Both the position numbers and the translations under genes were made by a program. DNA of 64,000 nucleotides, taken from contig JAHREJ010000015.1 in NCBI GenBank assembly GCA_021733645.1, positions 20,381 to 84,380 of the forward strand, read 5' to 3'. Below, one piece after another: positions 40,501-52,026 of this stretch (within the stretch, counting starts at the first letter, position 1; each line of letters opens with the position of its first letter). The stretch is from Bacillus subtilis subsp. subtilis. Its GTDB lineage: Bacteria; Pseudomonadota; Gammaproteobacteria; Xanthomonadales; Xanthomonadaceae. The notes under the pieces were generated by a model that was not told the origin of the DNA, ran no database searches, and saw nothing but the letters and a program-made list of their open reading frames with translations.

Positions 40501-42883
40501 CCAGGATGCGGTTGGCCGCGTCCAGCACAGAGCGCGCCTTGCGCTGGCGTTCGTCCAGCAGCGCCTGCTTGTGCGCTTCGAAGGCATCGATCAGCTCCTC
40601 GCGCTTGGACAGGATGTCGCCCAGGAACTGCTCGTGCTCGCCGAACTGGCTTTCCAGTTCCTCCAGCTGCACCAGCAGGCGCGACATCTGCTCGTCGGCA
40701 CGCTCGGGATCGGTGGCCATCGCCAGCGCACTGGTGATGGCCTGCGAGAACAGCGCGAACTGCGCGGCGAACTGCGCCACCGCTTCAGCCGAGCCCAGGC
40801 TGCGGCGGCGCTGTTCGGCGCGCGCGCGGGTCTGGTTCAGGCGTGCGTAGATGGCGGAGATCGCCTCGACCACGCGGGTGCGTGCGGTGGCGTCGTCGAC
40901 CTTCAGCCCGGCCATCAGCTCGGAGAGCATGTCCAGGTCGGCCGACATCGCGCGCAGCCCGGCCAGCTGCTCATCCAGCACGCGCGCGCTTTCCGCGCTC
41001 TGGGCCGCCTGGTCCAGTGCCTGCAGGCGTTCGCCCAGCGGTGCCAGTGCGGCATCACCGGCAAGGAATTCCCCGGTGGCCGCGCCGATGGTGTCCTGCG
41101 CCTGCTGCAGCGCTGCGGTCATCGCATCGATCAGGCCGGTGTCGATGTAACGGTAATCGCGGATGGTGAGCAGGTGGCCGCGCTGGGTGGAGATCGCGTT
41201 GAGCGCCTCCACGAAGGCCTGCACCTCGGTCCAGTGCTCTGGCAGCAGCCGTGCCAGCAGCGCCTTCTGCGCGGCCTGTGCCTGGGCCATTGCCTGTGCC
41301 GACTGCGCGCGGATCGACTGCACCTTCTCGTATTCGTCCAGCACCGACTCGCCGGTGCCGCTGACTTCGCGCAGCAGGCTGGCCGCCCCGCTGCACTGTT
41401 CATCGTCCAGCCAATGGTGGGCATCGAACAGGCGCCGGGTATCCTGTACCAGGCGTTGGTAGCGTTGCACCGAGACGTCATCGCCCTCGATGGTGCGGGC
41501 CAGGTCGAACAGGTTGGAAATGCCACGGACCAGTTCGGCATTGCCGATGCGGCCCATGAAGGTGTTGCCGGGGGGACGGCTGGCGGCGAATTCGTCGCTG
41601 CTGAACGGGGTTTGCCAGACCTGCATGGCGTGGATGCGGGTGGGCTCGCTGCCCTCGGCATGGAACAGCACCATGCGCCCGTCGTGCAGGAAGGCATAGC
41701 CGTGGCCGAACACCGGGTTCTGCAGCACGCGCTGGATGGTGTTGTAGACAAACAGCGCCGAGCGCCCACCTTCGCGCTCGTAGAAGATGTACAGCACGTC
41801 CTCGCCGTTGGGCGACCGGATGGCGCGCTTGAACTGCATGCCGTCCATGCCCGCATCGAAGGCCTTGTGCTCGCCGCTCTGCAGGTAGTAACCGCCGGGG
41901 AAGATGATGCCGTGGTCTTCGGGCAGCTGCACGCAGGCCTGCACGATCGCATCGTTGCGGGTGATGTTGCCGGTGAGCGTGTTGTAGATCAGCCCGCGCC
42001 AGACGGTTTCGCGATACGGCAGCACCTTGAGCAGGATCAGCGACCCCACCCGGGCAAAATCGAACTGCGCGTCATCCAGCGACTGGGTGCTGTCTTCCAC
42101 CGGTTCGCTGTAGACGCCCTGCCCGCTTTCGGTGTTGTTCTCCACCTTGATGGTCAGATCGCCACCGGTGGTTTCCACGAACAGGGTGTCCAGGATGTTC
42201 AGGTGTGCATGGCGGCCGGTGACCGCCATGTCACGGGTGGCACGGGTCCATTCGAAATCGAACGGCGGCGGCAGCGCGATGTCGCGCTCACCGCGGGCGT
42301 CCAGGTAGGTCAACGCGCCGTCGCGGGCCAGTGCCCAGCGGAACACGCGCACATCACTGCTGCGCTCGCCGATCTGGAAGGACGCCAGCAGCTTGTCGCC
42401 CACCACGATCAACTGCAGCAGGCGGGCGTGCTTGTAATAGGCGTAGAGCTCGCCGAAGTCGTGTACGAATGCCGGCTGCGCCAGGAAGCTGCCCTTGGCG
42501 TCCACCGGCACCACGTCGTAGCCATCACCGGCCTGCACCAACCGGTACAGCCCGAACACGTCCTCGACCCGGGTCTGGGTCTTGAGCCCGATGTATACGT
42601 TGTAGCCGAACAGCAGCAGGTCCGGGCCCACCTGGACGATGTCGCGGCCGACACAGTTGTTTTCACTGCGGATGCGGAAGCGTCCGGTGACCTCCAGCCG
42701 GCTGTCGCCGAATTCGGCCAGGCGCTGCCGGTTCAGTACATCGGCCACCGTGCGCAGGCGGCTGCCCTGCTCGCCCAGGCGACGACGCAGCACTTCATAG
42801 GCGCCGCCCTGGGCAACGGCCTGGTCGACGCTGGCGGCAGCTTCCGGCGTGGACGGCGCGGGACGGTTGGCGGTATCGGACAT
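37526..42883 (-). CDS. Giant AAA+ DNA-repair-type ATPase (DUF3686 N-terminus)
   Basis: 1785 residues, among the largest proteins in the window. Residues 1 to about 450 form a beta-rich domain (RFRIRSENNCVGRDIVQVG, FLYAFLHDGR-like segments) characteristic of DUF3686. The middle (about 500-870) is long helices with coiled-coil character. A MoxR-like AAA+ module follows: Walker A PPGYGKTTLMEYVAHRLG near 1300, Walker B MLYVDDIQHTHPEF near 1363, sensor VMAGNPYTESGEVF near 1411. Family members are annotated as DNA-repair ATPases, but the role is poorly established. It is coupled by overlap to the next gene and follows the flotillin gene by 122 bp. Confidence 0.85.
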   Translation of the reverse strand: MSDTANRPAPSTPEAAASVDQAVAQGGAYEVLRRRLGEQGSRLRTVADVLNRQRLAEFGDSRLEVTGRFRIRSENNCVGRDIVQVGPDLLLFGYNVYIGLKTQTRVEDVFGLYRLVQAGDGYDVVPVDAKGSFLAQPAFVHDFGELYAYYKHARLLQLIVVGDKLLASFQIGERSSDVRVFRWALARDGALTYLDARGERDIALPPPFDFEWTRATRDMAVTGRHAHLNILDTLFVETTGGDLTIKVENNTESGQGVYSEPVEDSTQSLDDAQFDFARVGSLILLKVLPYRETVWRGLIYNTLTGNITRNDAIVQACVQLPEDHGIIFPGGYYLQSGEHKAFDAGMDGMQFKRAIRSPNGEDVLYIFYEREGGRSALFVYNTIQRVLQNPVFGHGYAFLHDGRMVLFHAEGSEPTRIHAMQVWQTPFSSDEFAASRPPGNTFMGRIGNAELVRGISNLFDLARTIEGDDVSVQRYQRLVQDTRRLFDAHHWLDDEQCSGAASLLREVSGTGESVLDEYEKVQSIRAQSAQAMAQAQAAQKALLARLLPEHWTEVQAFVEALNAISTQRGHLLTIRDYRYIDTGLIDAMTAALQQAQDTIGAATGEFLAGDAALAPLGERLQALDQAAQSAESARVLDEQLAGLRAMSADLDMLSELMAGLKVDDATARTRVVEAISAIYARLNQTRARAEQRRRSLGSAEAVAQFAAQFALFSQAITSALAMATDPERADEQMSRLLVQLEELESQFGEHEQFLGDILSKREELIDAFEAHKQALLDERQRKARSVLDAANRILDGLAKRTERFANADELNAFFAGDPLILKLRELAERLRGLRDSVKADDIESRLKGVRDQAVRALRDRSDLFEAGGNIVRLGPRHRFSVNTQALDLTILPRGEELAIHLTGTDFLETLHDPELAALKPYWQLSLDSESDALYRGEYLAGSVLRAAMEGRDGLDLATLQHDAAAPDALERAVRDFAAPRYREGYERGIHDHDASLILRALLPLQQAAGTLLHAPRVRALALLFWAACQRREDVAQWPARQAGADAIARLFGSDEGQQALRAEMALAVAAFNDEHALPFVPADHLAAAAYLADELSAGEPVFTSSRYAVALLDALGQQLQAAGQREAVERALQREQDGLAARWALAGQWLRALCRTPAFTDHAGYADEAAALMLVQRALRTRASDTVLRVTVEGLLGEHPRLQQGHLALSLDDFLARLQHHSGVFVPAFHAYQAVRQRIVTRERDTLRLSEFKARPLSSFVRNKLINDVYLGVIGDNLAKQMGTVGENKRSDLMGLLMMISPPGYGKTTLMEYVAHRLGLVFMKINGPALGHEVRSLDPAQAPDATSRQELEKLNLALEMGNNTMLYVDDIQHTHPEFLQKFISLCDGTRRIEGVWRGRTRTYDMRGKKFCVVMAGNPYTESGEVFKIPDMLANRADIYNLGDVLGGMEDAFTLSYIENSLTSNPVLAPLATRDMADLYLLVERAMGKEVSTNALSHAYSGAEINEIVATLQRMLRVRDVVYRVNQQYIASAAQDDRYRTEPAFRLQGSYRNMNKLSEKISPVMNDAELQQLVSDHYLGEAQLLTTGAEENLLKLAELRGLLQGEALARWQQIKRDFLRNKAMGADDADVGGRVVAQLADIATALQLPAPPPVPGVEPAPWPALLAALERLSAARAEPLPVAAAPVAAPPLAEPLASGLQAGLAPLMQLLGDSHQQQVRTGETLALLAGWVRQQMESGPAPRVGARARRASTPEERALDEALMRHFYGESSLPPRWERGDGDTPA

Positions 42884-43005
42884 CGGCTTCCTTCCGGCTT
42901 ACGGAATTCCGGCCGGGCAAACCGGCCGCACAGGACACGGCGGTGGCATCAGGGCCACCGCCGGGGTGCCAGCGCGCTACACCCGGCAGCGCGCCGGCAA
43001 GGGGG

Positions 43006-45024
43006 TCAGCGGCTGTCGACCACGGCCGCCGTCAAGGTGGGCCGGTCTTGGATGGCAGGCTCGGACAGCGTGCGCGGTGCGTCCTCGCGCGGGCTCACGC
43101 CCAGGTAGCGCTGCATCAGGTCCTGCACGATCGGGCTCTTGTCGACCAGGCCTTCGATCGACTTGCCCAGCGAGACGGCCTTGATCAGGTTTTCGAACAT
43201 GCCACCGTCGCCGCCGACCAGGTCGATGTCGGCATTGCGCAGCGCACTGGCGATGACGCCGGCATTCTCGCGCGACACTTCCTTGCCGGCGTCGATGGAG
43301 GCCAGCGCCTGCTTGAGGCTGTTGTCGAGCATCATGCGGAACTCTTCGTGGCCGCGCGCGGTATCGGTGAGCGAACCGATCGCCTCGAACTTGCGGACCA
43401 GTCCCTCGGCTTCGGCCAGCAGCTTCTTCTGCACCACGCCGGCTTCGGCGCCGCCAACCGACTCGGTTGCGGTGGCGCGGGCGCGGCCCATCTGTTCTTC
43501 GCCGGTGGCCTGGGCCTGCAGGTTTTCGGCCAGCACGCGGGCTTCGTTGGTGCCCTGCTTGAGGTTGGCTTCGGCCTTGGCCTCGATCACGCGCGCCTCG
43601 GCGATGCCAACCTTTTCAATGGCCAGCGCCGATGCTTCACGTACCTGCGCTTCAGCCAACCCGGGAGCGGCCTGCTCGGCACGGGTACCGTCGGCCAGCA
43701 GGCGCTTGGCGTCGGCCTGCTTGCCCGCCGCTTCGTGCTCGGCCTGGGCCAGCGTGGTGATTTCCACCGCGCGGTGCTTGGCCGCGGTTTCGGCCGCCTG
43801 CGCTTCCTTGACCTGGCGCACCAGCTGTTCCTGCGCGCGGCCTTCGGCTTCCAGGATCAGCACCTGCTTCTGGCGATCGGCTTCGGAGACTTCACGCACT
43901 TCCTTGATGCGTTCTTCTTCCTGGGCCACGGTCTTGTCGATGGCGATGCGCTCGCGGGTGATGTTGGCCACGTCCATCTTGCCGGACTCGACCACCTTGT
44001 CGCGCTCCACGCCCTGCAGTTGCACTTCCCGCTGGGTGGTCACCTGCTCCAACTGGCGCGCGCGCTCGACGCGCTCGGATTCGATGGCCACCGCGCGCTG
44101 GCGGTTCTGTTCGGCCACTTCGACTTCGCGCATGCGGTTCTGCTCGCGGATGTCGATCACTTCCTGGGCTTCGATGCGGGCCTGCTCGGACAGCTGGCGC
44201 TGCTCTTCCTGGACCTTGGCGGTTTCGGCTTCCTCGCGGGCGCGGATGGTTTCGATCTCGCGCTTCTGGCGGGCTTCGGCCTCGGCCTGCTGGCGTTCCA
44301 GCGCCAGCAGCGCTTCACGCGCCTCGACGTTCTTCTTGGTGATGGCCAGTCTTTCGTTCTGTTCCAGCTCGTTGGTGACCACGTTGTGGGTGGCCGTCAG
44401 CTCGGTGATCTTGCGGATGCCCTGGGCATCGAGGATGTTGTTCTGGTCCAGCAGCAGCTTCGGGGTCTGCTCCAGATAATCGATGGCGACGTCTTCCAGT
44501 GCATAGCCGTTGAGGTCGTTGCCGATCACCGCGATGATCTCGTCGCGGAATTCCTGGCGTTTCTCGAACAGTTCGGTGAATTCGAACTTCTTGCCCACCG
44601 TCTTCAGCGCTTCGGAGAATTTGGCGTTGAACAGTTCATCGACCGCATGTTTGTCCGAGGCGCGGTCGGCGCCGATGGCCTTGGCCACGCGCAGCACATC
44701 GGCCTGGGTTTCGTTGACACGCAGGTAGAAGGCCACCGCGATGTCGGCGCGCATGTTGTCGCGGCAGATCAGGCCTTCCTTGCCACGGCGGTCGATCTGC
44801 AGGGTGATCAGGCTGATCCGCATCAGCTCGGCGCGGTACAGCACCGGGATGATCAACGCACCGGTGAAATGCACCTTGGGCTGGGCGCTCATGTCGTTGA
44901 CGATCAGCGCAACGCCCTGGTCGACCTTGCGGTAGAACGCCTTGAACAGGCCGGCCAGGCCAAGCAGGAGGACCAGCAGAATGCCGACCCCGATCACGAA
45001 CGGGGCCAAGGTCGCAAAACTCAT
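43006..45024 (-). CDS. Flotillin-family (SPFH) membrane protein, YqiK-like
   Basis: 672 residues. A single N-terminal membrane helix (about 7-29) is followed by the SPFH domain (FYRKVDQGVALIVNDMS to about 210) and a very long charged coiled coil (about 230-520) rich in Glu, Ala, Arg and Gln. A C-terminal Ala/Gly-rich segment ends near LVGGDGGMFENLIKAV. Flotillins oligomerise into membrane scaffolds. The gene overlaps the YqiJ-like gene by 4 bp, the pairing seen in E. coli yqiJ-yqiK. Within this operon it probably anchors the ATPase/TelA complex to the membrane (inference). Confidence 0.9.
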   Translation of the reverse strand: MSFATLAPFVIGVGILLVLLLGLAGLFKAFYRKVDQGVALIVNDMSAQPKVHFTGALIIPVLYRAELMRISLITLQIDRRGKEGLICRDNMRADIAVAFYLRVNETQADVLRVAKAIGADRASDKHAVDELFNAKFSEALKTVGKKFEFTELFEKRQEFRDEIIAVIGNDLNGYALEDVAIDYLEQTPKLLLDQNNILDAQGIRKITELTATHNVVTNELEQNERLAITKKNVEAREALLALERQQAEAEARQKREIETIRAREEAETAKVQEEQRQLSEQARIEAQEVIDIREQNRMREVEVAEQNRQRAVAIESERVERARQLEQVTTQREVQLQGVERDKVVESGKMDVANITRERIAIDKTVAQEEERIKEVREVSEADRQKQVLILEAEGRAQEQLVRQVKEAQAAETAAKHRAVEITTLAQAEHEAAGKQADAKRLLADGTRAEQAAPGLAEAQVREASALAIEKVGIAEARVIEAKAEANLKQGTNEARVLAENLQAQATGEEQMGRARATATESVGGAEAGVVQKKLLAEAEGLVRKFEAIGSLTDTARGHEEFRMMLDNSLKQALASIDAGKEVSRENAGVIASALRNADIDLVGGDGGMFENLIKAVSLGKSIEGLVDKSPIVQDLMQRYLGVSPREDAPRTLSEPAIQDRPTLTAAVVDSR

Positions 45025-45701
45025 CGATGGATCTCCTTATCGCCCGGCACCGGGCTGTCTTGGATGGAAAGCGCGGGGTGGGCGTGTTCACGCATCACCC
45101 GGTAATGGTTGTGTTCGGCCACGTAGTCCAGCAGCACCACGCGCTCGCCGCGCGACAGCAGTGCGCCATCGTGCGAACGCACCTGCAGGATCAGCCCGGC
45201 GCCCCCGTCATCGACGTTGGCGTAACCGACGGTGGCGCTGACCTGTGGCGAGGCCACCACGCCGACGCGGCCCAGCACGGAGGTCTGCGCCACCGGGCGC
45301 AGGCGCAGCAGCAGGCGCCGGATCGGGCGCAGCACGATCACGCTCAGCGGGACCGCCGGTACCAGCGCGAGCAGCGCGGTGGCGCTGCCGGCCATCCAGC
45401 GCAACGACGTGGGCAGCGGCTGCAGCACGAACAGGTGCACGAAGTAGGTGACGGTCCAGCCGAAGAAGGCCAGCAGCGCAATCACCAGCATCACCGGCGC
45501 GCCGCCCAGGCCCAGCCGCGAGAACATGCCGGAAATGCCGTGCAGGCCGTCATCGCCCAGGTGCAGGTCCATGCCGTCGTGGGCAATGCCGTCGTCGACC
45601 ACGCCGAACGCGGCCAGCAGCCAGTACACCACGGCGAATGCCAGCACGATGCTGTAGGGCAGCGTGGGAAAGCTCAACGCGACAGTGAGGAACTCGTTCA
45701 T
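45021..45701 (-). CDS. YqiJ-like inner-membrane protein with OB-fold (NfeD-type)
   Basis: 226 residues. Membrane helices lie at about 15-35, 70-92 and 100-125. The C-terminal soluble part (about 140-205: TSVLGRVGVVASPQVSATVGYANV to GERVVLLDYVAEHNHYRVMR) resembles the OB fold of YqiJ/NfeD proteins, which partner flotillins. It is the first gene of the operon yqiJ-like, flotillin, AAA ATPase, unknown, telA. The preceding spacer holds a GTAG hairpin near 45750. Confidence 0.85.
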   Translation of the reverse strand: MNEFLTVALSFPTLPYSIVLAFAVVYWLLAAFGVVDDGIAHDGMDLHLGDDGLHGISGMFSRLGLGGAPVMLVIALLAFFGWTVTYFVHLFVLQPLPTSLRWMAGSATALLALVPAVPLSVIVLRPIRRLLLRLRPVAQTSVLGRVGVVASPQVSATVGYANVDDGGAGLILQVRSHDGALLSRGERVVLLDYVAEHNHYRVMREHAHPALSIQDSPVPGDKEIHR

Positions 45702-45749
45702 TCCGTGTCATCCCTGCGATGGCAGCCAGCCCTTGTCCGGCCGCCGCTT

Positions 45750-45779
45750 GTAGGAAGCACTCCGGCTTCCCGCGACTAC
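45750..45779 (+). repeat. SMAG-like hairpin in the spacer before the YqiJ-like gene
   Basis: GTAG at 45750 and CTAC at 45776 bound GGAAGC (45753-45758) and GCTTCC (45765-45770). The remainder of the 45702-45924 spacer holds a small GTAG...CTAC motif near 45796 but no gene; it should contain the promoter of the flotillin operon. Confidence 0.5.
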
Positions 45780-45924
45780 GCGCCGTAACGGCCGCGCCAT
45801 GTAGTGTCGATGCTACGTGAAAACCGGGGCCGCGCCCATAGCCGTGCCGCCGCGCGGTGTGCGGCAAGGGTTATCGGGTGTCGGCAATGGCAGTGTCCCA
45901 CCCCACGGCAGGGACCTGCCGGCC

Positions 45925-46581
45925 TCAATCGGCCTCGTGGCAGTCGGCGCGGCGGATTTCCTCGACGAACTTGCGCATCTTGTAGCCGTCCTTGATGCCC
46001 GGCTCGGACTCGATGCCACTGGACACATCCACGCCCCACGGCAGGGTAGCCACGATCGCGTCGAACACATTGTCCGGGGTGATGCCACCGGCCAGCAGGA
46101 AGGGCCGATGCAGACCGGTGGGCAGGCGGGTCCAGTCGAAGGCCACGCCGGTGCCGCCGCCGCCGCCGGGCGCGTGGCTGTCGAACAGGAACCCGGCCGC
46201 GCTGGGATAACGCAGCTGCAACTGGCGCGCGTTGACCTCCTCACGCCCCCCCATCGCCACGGCCTTGAGGTAGGGCATGTTGAAGCTGCGGCAGAACGAT
46301 TCGTCTTCCTCGCCGTGGAACTGCAGCAGGGTCGGGCGCACCGTGCGCAGCACTTCGCGCACCTCTTCCTTGCTGTTGTCACGGAACAGCGCCACCACGT
46401 CCACCATCGGCGCGATCGCCTGGCGCATCGCGCGCGCCTCGGCCGGGGCGACCCGGCGCTTGCTCTCGCGGGCGAAGATGAAACCCACCGCGTCCACCCC
46501 CAGCTCCCCCGCCAGGCGCACGTCGCCGGCGCGGGTCATGCCGCAGAACTTGATACGGGTGCGATAGAAAGAGCGGCTCAT
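45925..46581 (-). CDS. trpF: Phosphoribosylanthranilate isomerase
   Basis: 218 residues from the ATG at 46581 ([17 protein letters not shown]). The catalytic Cys lies in KFCGM and the catalytic Asp in [16 protein letters not shown] near 180. GVDAVGFIF and LLQFHGEE are also present. It performs the third step of tryptophan synthesis. Its start overlaps truA by 4 bp. About 11 kb separates it from trpB. Confidence 0.96.
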   Translation of the reverse strand: MSRSFYRTRIKFCGMTRAGDVRLAGELGVDAVGFIFARESKRRVAPAEARAMRQAIAPMVDVVALFRDNSKEEVREVLRTVRPTLLQFHGEEDESFCRSFNMPYLKAVAMGGREEVNARQLQLRYPSAAGFLFDSHAPGGGGGTGVAFDWTRLPTGLHRPFLLAGGITPDNVFDAIVATLPWGVDVSSGIESEPGIKDGYKMRKFVEEIRRADCHEAD

Positions 46582-47351
46582 AAAGTGACCTCGGCGGGCA
46601 GTTGCCAGTTGTCGGGGTACAAGGGTCCAACGAACACCAATCCCTGCGGCGGTGCGGTCGGCCCGGCCACGGTGCGGTCCCGGCCGGCCAGCAGCTCGCC
46701 CAGCCACGACACCGGTTTGTCCCCGCACCCGACCAGGATCAGAGATCCGACGATATTGCGCACCATGTGATGAAGGAATGCATTGGCCTGAACACAGACC
46801 TCCAGCACCTCGCCGTCGCGGGTGACGCTGATCGCCTGCAGCTCGCGGCGGGCATGCAGGGCCTCGCAATTGACGCTGCGGAACGCGCTGAAGTCGTTTT
46901 CGCCCAGCAGCGCCTGCGCCGCGGCGTGCATCAGCCCGGCATCCAGCGGCCGCCGCTCCCAGCTCAGGGTCTGCCGGTTCAGCGCCGGGCGCACCTGGCG
47001 GTTGAGCAGGCGGTAGCGGTAGCGCCGGGCACGGGCGGAAAAGCGCGCATGGAAATCCTCGGCCACCGGCTGGCACCAGCGCACGGCAATGGAGGACGGC
47101 AGGCGGGTGGTGGTGCCCAGGGTCCAGCCGCGCACGTCACGGATGACGTCGGTGTCAAAGTGCACCACCTGGCAGTGGCCGTGCACGCCGGCATCGGTAC
47201 GCCCGGCACACATGACCTTGATGGGCGAATCGGCCACCGAGGACAGCGCCTTCTGCAGGCTGGCCTGGACGCTGGGGCGACCACTCTCGCCCAGCTGCTG
47301 CCAGCCCTTGAATTCACTGCCATCGTATTCCACGCCCAATGCGTAGCGCAT
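46578..47351 (-). CDS. truA: tRNA pseudouridine(38-40) synthase
   Basis: 257 residues from the ATG at 47351 ([11 protein letters not shown]); an in-frame TTG two codons earlier is less likely. The catalytic Asp53 is in [11 protein letters not shown]. The segment [26 protein letters not shown] and the C-terminal [18 protein letters not shown] are typical. It modifies tRNA positions 38-40. It overlaps trpF by 4 bp, an arrangement common in gammaproteobacteria. Confidence 0.97.
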   Translation of the reverse strand: MRYALGVEYDGSEFKGWQQLGESGRPSVQASLQKALSSVADSPIKVMCAGRTDAGVHGHCQVVHFDTDVIRDVRGWTLGTTTRLPSSIAVRWCQPVAEDFHARFSARARRYRYRLLNRQVRPALNRQTLSWERRPLDAGLMHAAAQALLGENDFSAFRSVNCEALHARRELQAISVTRDGEVLEVCVQANAFLHHMVRNIVGSLILVGCGDKPVSWLGELLAGRDRTVAGPTAPPQGLVFVGPLYPDNWQLPAEVTL

Positions 47352-47399
47352 GGTCAACCTCTGTAAGTCGGTAAGAACCGGCCAGGGCCGGTCGGGGCA

Positions 47400-47776
47400 T
47401 CACGCCGGATCGCGCTCGGACCACACGGCAAGCTCGTTGCCGCCGGGTTCGACGAACTGGAAGCGGCTGCCCCCGGGGAAGGAAAAGACAGGTTTGACCA
47501 CCTGCCCGCCTTGGGCGGCGACCGCCTCGGCGAGCGGGGCCAGATCATCGGCATAGATGACCAGCAGCGGCGCACCGGCCGCCGAGGTACACGGCGTACC
47601 GCGGAAGAAGCCGCCCTGCAGACGGCCATCGTCGAAGGCCGTGTAGTCCGGGCCGTAGTCGACGAACGACCAGCCCAACACCTGTTCGAAGAACCGGCGG
47701 CTGGCGGCCGGGTCGGTGGAGGCGAACTCCACGTAATCCAGCCGCCGCTCACGCGCAGCGGTTGCAGCGGGCGCGC

Positions 47777-47780
<4 letters not shown>
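47400..47780 (-). CDS. VOC-superfamily (glyoxalase-like) protein
   Basis: 126 residues, one domain of the vicinal-oxygen-chelate fold: YVEFASTDPAASRRFFEQVLGW, then FRGTPCTSAAGAPLLVIYADDL, and a C-terminal FPGGSRFQFVEPGGNELAVW in which the Glu would be a metal ligand. Short single-domain members act as dimers. The substrate is unknown. The start overlaps the fimV stop by 4 bp. Confidence 0.82.
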
Positions 47781-49777
<1,997 letters not shown>

Positions 49778-49865
49778 GGCGGCCAATATAACGGCTCCCC
49801 CGGTGATCGGCGATGATTGAATTGCAGCCGCCGATGGCATCCCCATGCCATCGGCGCGTGCGCGA

Positions 49866-50891
49866 TCAGCCTTCGGCGGCAACCAGTTCGGCCAACTGCA
49901 CGGCATTGAGCGCAGCACCCTTGCGGATGTTGTCCGACACGATCCACAAGTTCAGCCCGTTCGGGTGCGAAAGGTCCTCGCGGATGCGGCCGACATACAC
50001 CGCATCATTGCCCGAGGCATGGGTCACCGGCGTGGGGTAGCCGCCGGCCTCATGCTTGTCGACCACTTCCACGCCCGGCGAACGCGAGAGCAGTTCGCGC
50101 GCGGCTGCCACGCTGACCTTGTCGCGGGTTTCGATGGTGACCGCTTCGGAATGGCCATAGAACACTGGCACGCGCACCGCCGTGGGGTTCACCAGGATGC
50201 TGTTGTCACCCAGGATCTTCTGGGTTTCCCAGACCAGCTTCATTTCTTCCTTGGTGAAGCCGTTCTCCAGGAAGTCATCGATATGCGGGATCAGGTTGAA
50301 GGCGATCTGCACCGGGAACCGCTGCGGGTCGATCTGCTGGAAGCTGAGCAGCTGGCCGGTCTGCTTGCCCAGTTCCTCCAGTGCCGAGCGGCCACCGCCG
50401 GACACCGACTGGTAGGTGGCCACGTTGATGCGCGTGATGCCGTACTGGCGGTGCAGCGGCGCCAGCGCGACCAGCATCTGCATGGTCGAGCAGTTGGGGT
50501 TGGCGATGATCCCGCGCGGACGGTTCTTGAGCGCGTCCGGGTTCACTTCGGACACCACCAGCGGCACGTCGTCGTCGTAACGGAAGGCCGAGGAGTTGTC
50601 GATCACCACCGCGCCGGCAGCGGCGAACTTCGGCGCGAAGTCCTTGGAGACACTGCCACCGGCGGAGAACAGCGCGATGTCCACGCCGGCCGGGTCGAAG
50701 TCGGCCAGATCCTGGACCTTGATCTTCTCGCCGCGGTAGTCGATTTCGCCACCGGCCGAGCGCGAGGACGCTAGCAGGGTCAGCGAAGCGATCGGGAAGT
50801 CGCGCTCGGCCAGGATGGACAGCATGGTTTCGCCCACGGCGCCGGTGGCACCGACTACCGCGACGTGGAAACGACGATCTGGATTGCTCAT
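49866..50891 (-). CDS. asd: Aspartate-semialdehyde dehydrogenase
   Basis: 341 residues. The NADP-binding GATGAVGETM at 14-23, SSRSAGG, the catalytic Cys134 in NPNCST, SVSGGGR near 165 and HSEAVTIE near 245 are all present. It reduces aspartyl phosphate towards lysine, threonine and diaminopimelate. It stands between fimV and the D-2-hydroxyacid dehydrogenase gene on the same strand, with about 80-90 bp spacing each side. Confidence 0.97.
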   Translation of the reverse strand: MSNPDRRFHVAVVGATGAVGETMLSILAERDFPIASLTLLASSRSAGGEIDYRGEKIKVQDLADFDPAGVDIALFSAGGSVSKDFAPKFAAAGAVVIDNSSAFRYDDDVPLVVSEVNPDALKNRPRGIIANPNCSTMQMLVALAPLHRQYGITRINVATYQSVSGGGRSALEELGKQTGQLLSFQQIDPQRFPVQIAFNLIPHIDDFLENGFTKEEMKLVWETQKILGDNSILVNPTAVRVPVFYGHSEAVTIETRDKVSVAAARELLSRSPGVEVVDKHEAGGYPTPVTHASGNDAVYVGRIREDLSHPNGLNLWIVSDNIRKGAALNAVQLAELVAAEG

Positions 50892-50973
50892 GGGGGTGTA
50901 CTCGAAAGGTGATCAGGAAGGGAGGCGCACGGCAGGCTGGGTTCGGGGAACCTCGCAGGAAGGGCGCGGTTCC

Positions 50974-52026
50974 CTATCGTTTTGCGTCGTCGGTTTTCTT
51001 GGCGCCCGCGGTCACGCCAGCACGGGCCGCTTTCACGGCATCGGCGTTGATCGCGCTCGGCGGGTGGCCGGCCTGCGGGCCGTGGCCGAGCGCGGCGGTA
51101 AGGTTGTCCACGGCCAGCTGCACCATTGCCCGGCGGGTGGCCTGGCTGGCGCTGCCGATATGCGGGGTCAGCACGATGTTGTGCAGGGCCAGCAGTTCCG
51201 GGCGCACGGCAGGTTCGCCTTCGAACACATCCAGGCCGGCCGCGGCGAGGCGGCCGTTGGCCAGCGCATCGGCCAGCGCCTGCTCGTCGATGATGCCGCC
51301 ACGGGCGATGTTCACCAGGGTGGCGGTGGGCTTCATCTTCGCCAGCGCGCCGGCATCGATGAGGTGGTGGGACGCGGCGCTGTAGGGCAGCACCAGCACC
51401 AGGTGATCGGCCTGGGCCAGCAGCGTATCCAGATCGACGTACTGCGCACCCACCTCGGCCTCGGTGGCCTCGGGCAGGCGCGACCGGTTGTGGTACAGCA
51501 CCCGCATGCCGAAACCAAGCGCGCCACGGCGGGCGATGCCCTGCCCGATCCGGCCCATGCCGAGGATGCCCAGCGTGCTGCCGTGGATATCCGCGCCGAG
51601 CAGGGTCTGGAACGACCACTGGCCCCACTGGCCATCGCGCAGCCAGCGTTCGGCCTCGGTGATGCGCCGCGCGGCGGCCATCAGCAGCGCGAAGCCAAGG
51701 TCGGCGGTGGTGTCGGTCAAGACGTCCGGCGTGTTGCTGGCCAGGATGCCGGCAGCACTGAGCGCGTCGATGTCCAGGTTGTTGTAGCCGACGCCGACGT
51801 TGGCGATCGCGCGAAGCTGCGGCGCGCGGGCGATTTCAGCCACGCCGATGCGTTCGTTGAGGGTGATCAGCGCGCCGTCGACCTGGGCCAATCGGTCGGC
51901 CAGCTGCGCGGGCGTGTAAGCGGTGACCGTGTCGGTGAGGGTCAGGTCGAAATGCTGCCCGAGCAGTTCGACCACCTCGTCGAACAGCGGCTGGCTGACC
52001 CAGACCCTTGGCCGCCGATCACCCAT
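50974..52026 (-). CDS. D-2-hydroxyacid dehydrogenase (glyoxylate/hydroxypyruvate reductase type)
   Basis: 350 residues from the ATG at 52026 ([15 protein letters not shown]). The NAD-binding [15 protein letters not shown] near 150, the catalytic Arg in [11 protein letters not shown], the Glu in FEGEP and the His in TPHIGSAS are all present. It resembles GhrB-like reductases of glyoxylate or hydroxypyruvate; the exact substrate is uncertain. The C-terminal tail is Lys/Ala-rich ([11 protein letters not shown]). The start overlaps the aroC stop by 8 bp. Confidence 0.88.
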   Translation of the reverse strand: MGDRRPRVWVSQPLFDEVVELLGQHFDLTLTDTVTAYTPAQLADRLAQVDGALITLNERIGVAEIARAPQLRAIANVGVGYNNLDIDALSAAGILASNTPDVLTDTTADLGFALLMAAARRITEAERWLRDGQWGQWSFQTLLGADIHGSTLGILGMGRIGQGIARRGALGFGMRVLYHNRSRLPEATEAEVGAQYVDLDTLLAQADHLVLVLPYSAASHHLIDAGALAKMKPTATLVNIARGGIIDEQALADALANGRLAAAGLDVFEGEPAVRPELLALHNIVLTPHIGSASQATRRAMVQLAVDNLTAALGHGPQAGHPPSAINADAVKAARAGVTAGAKKTDDAKR

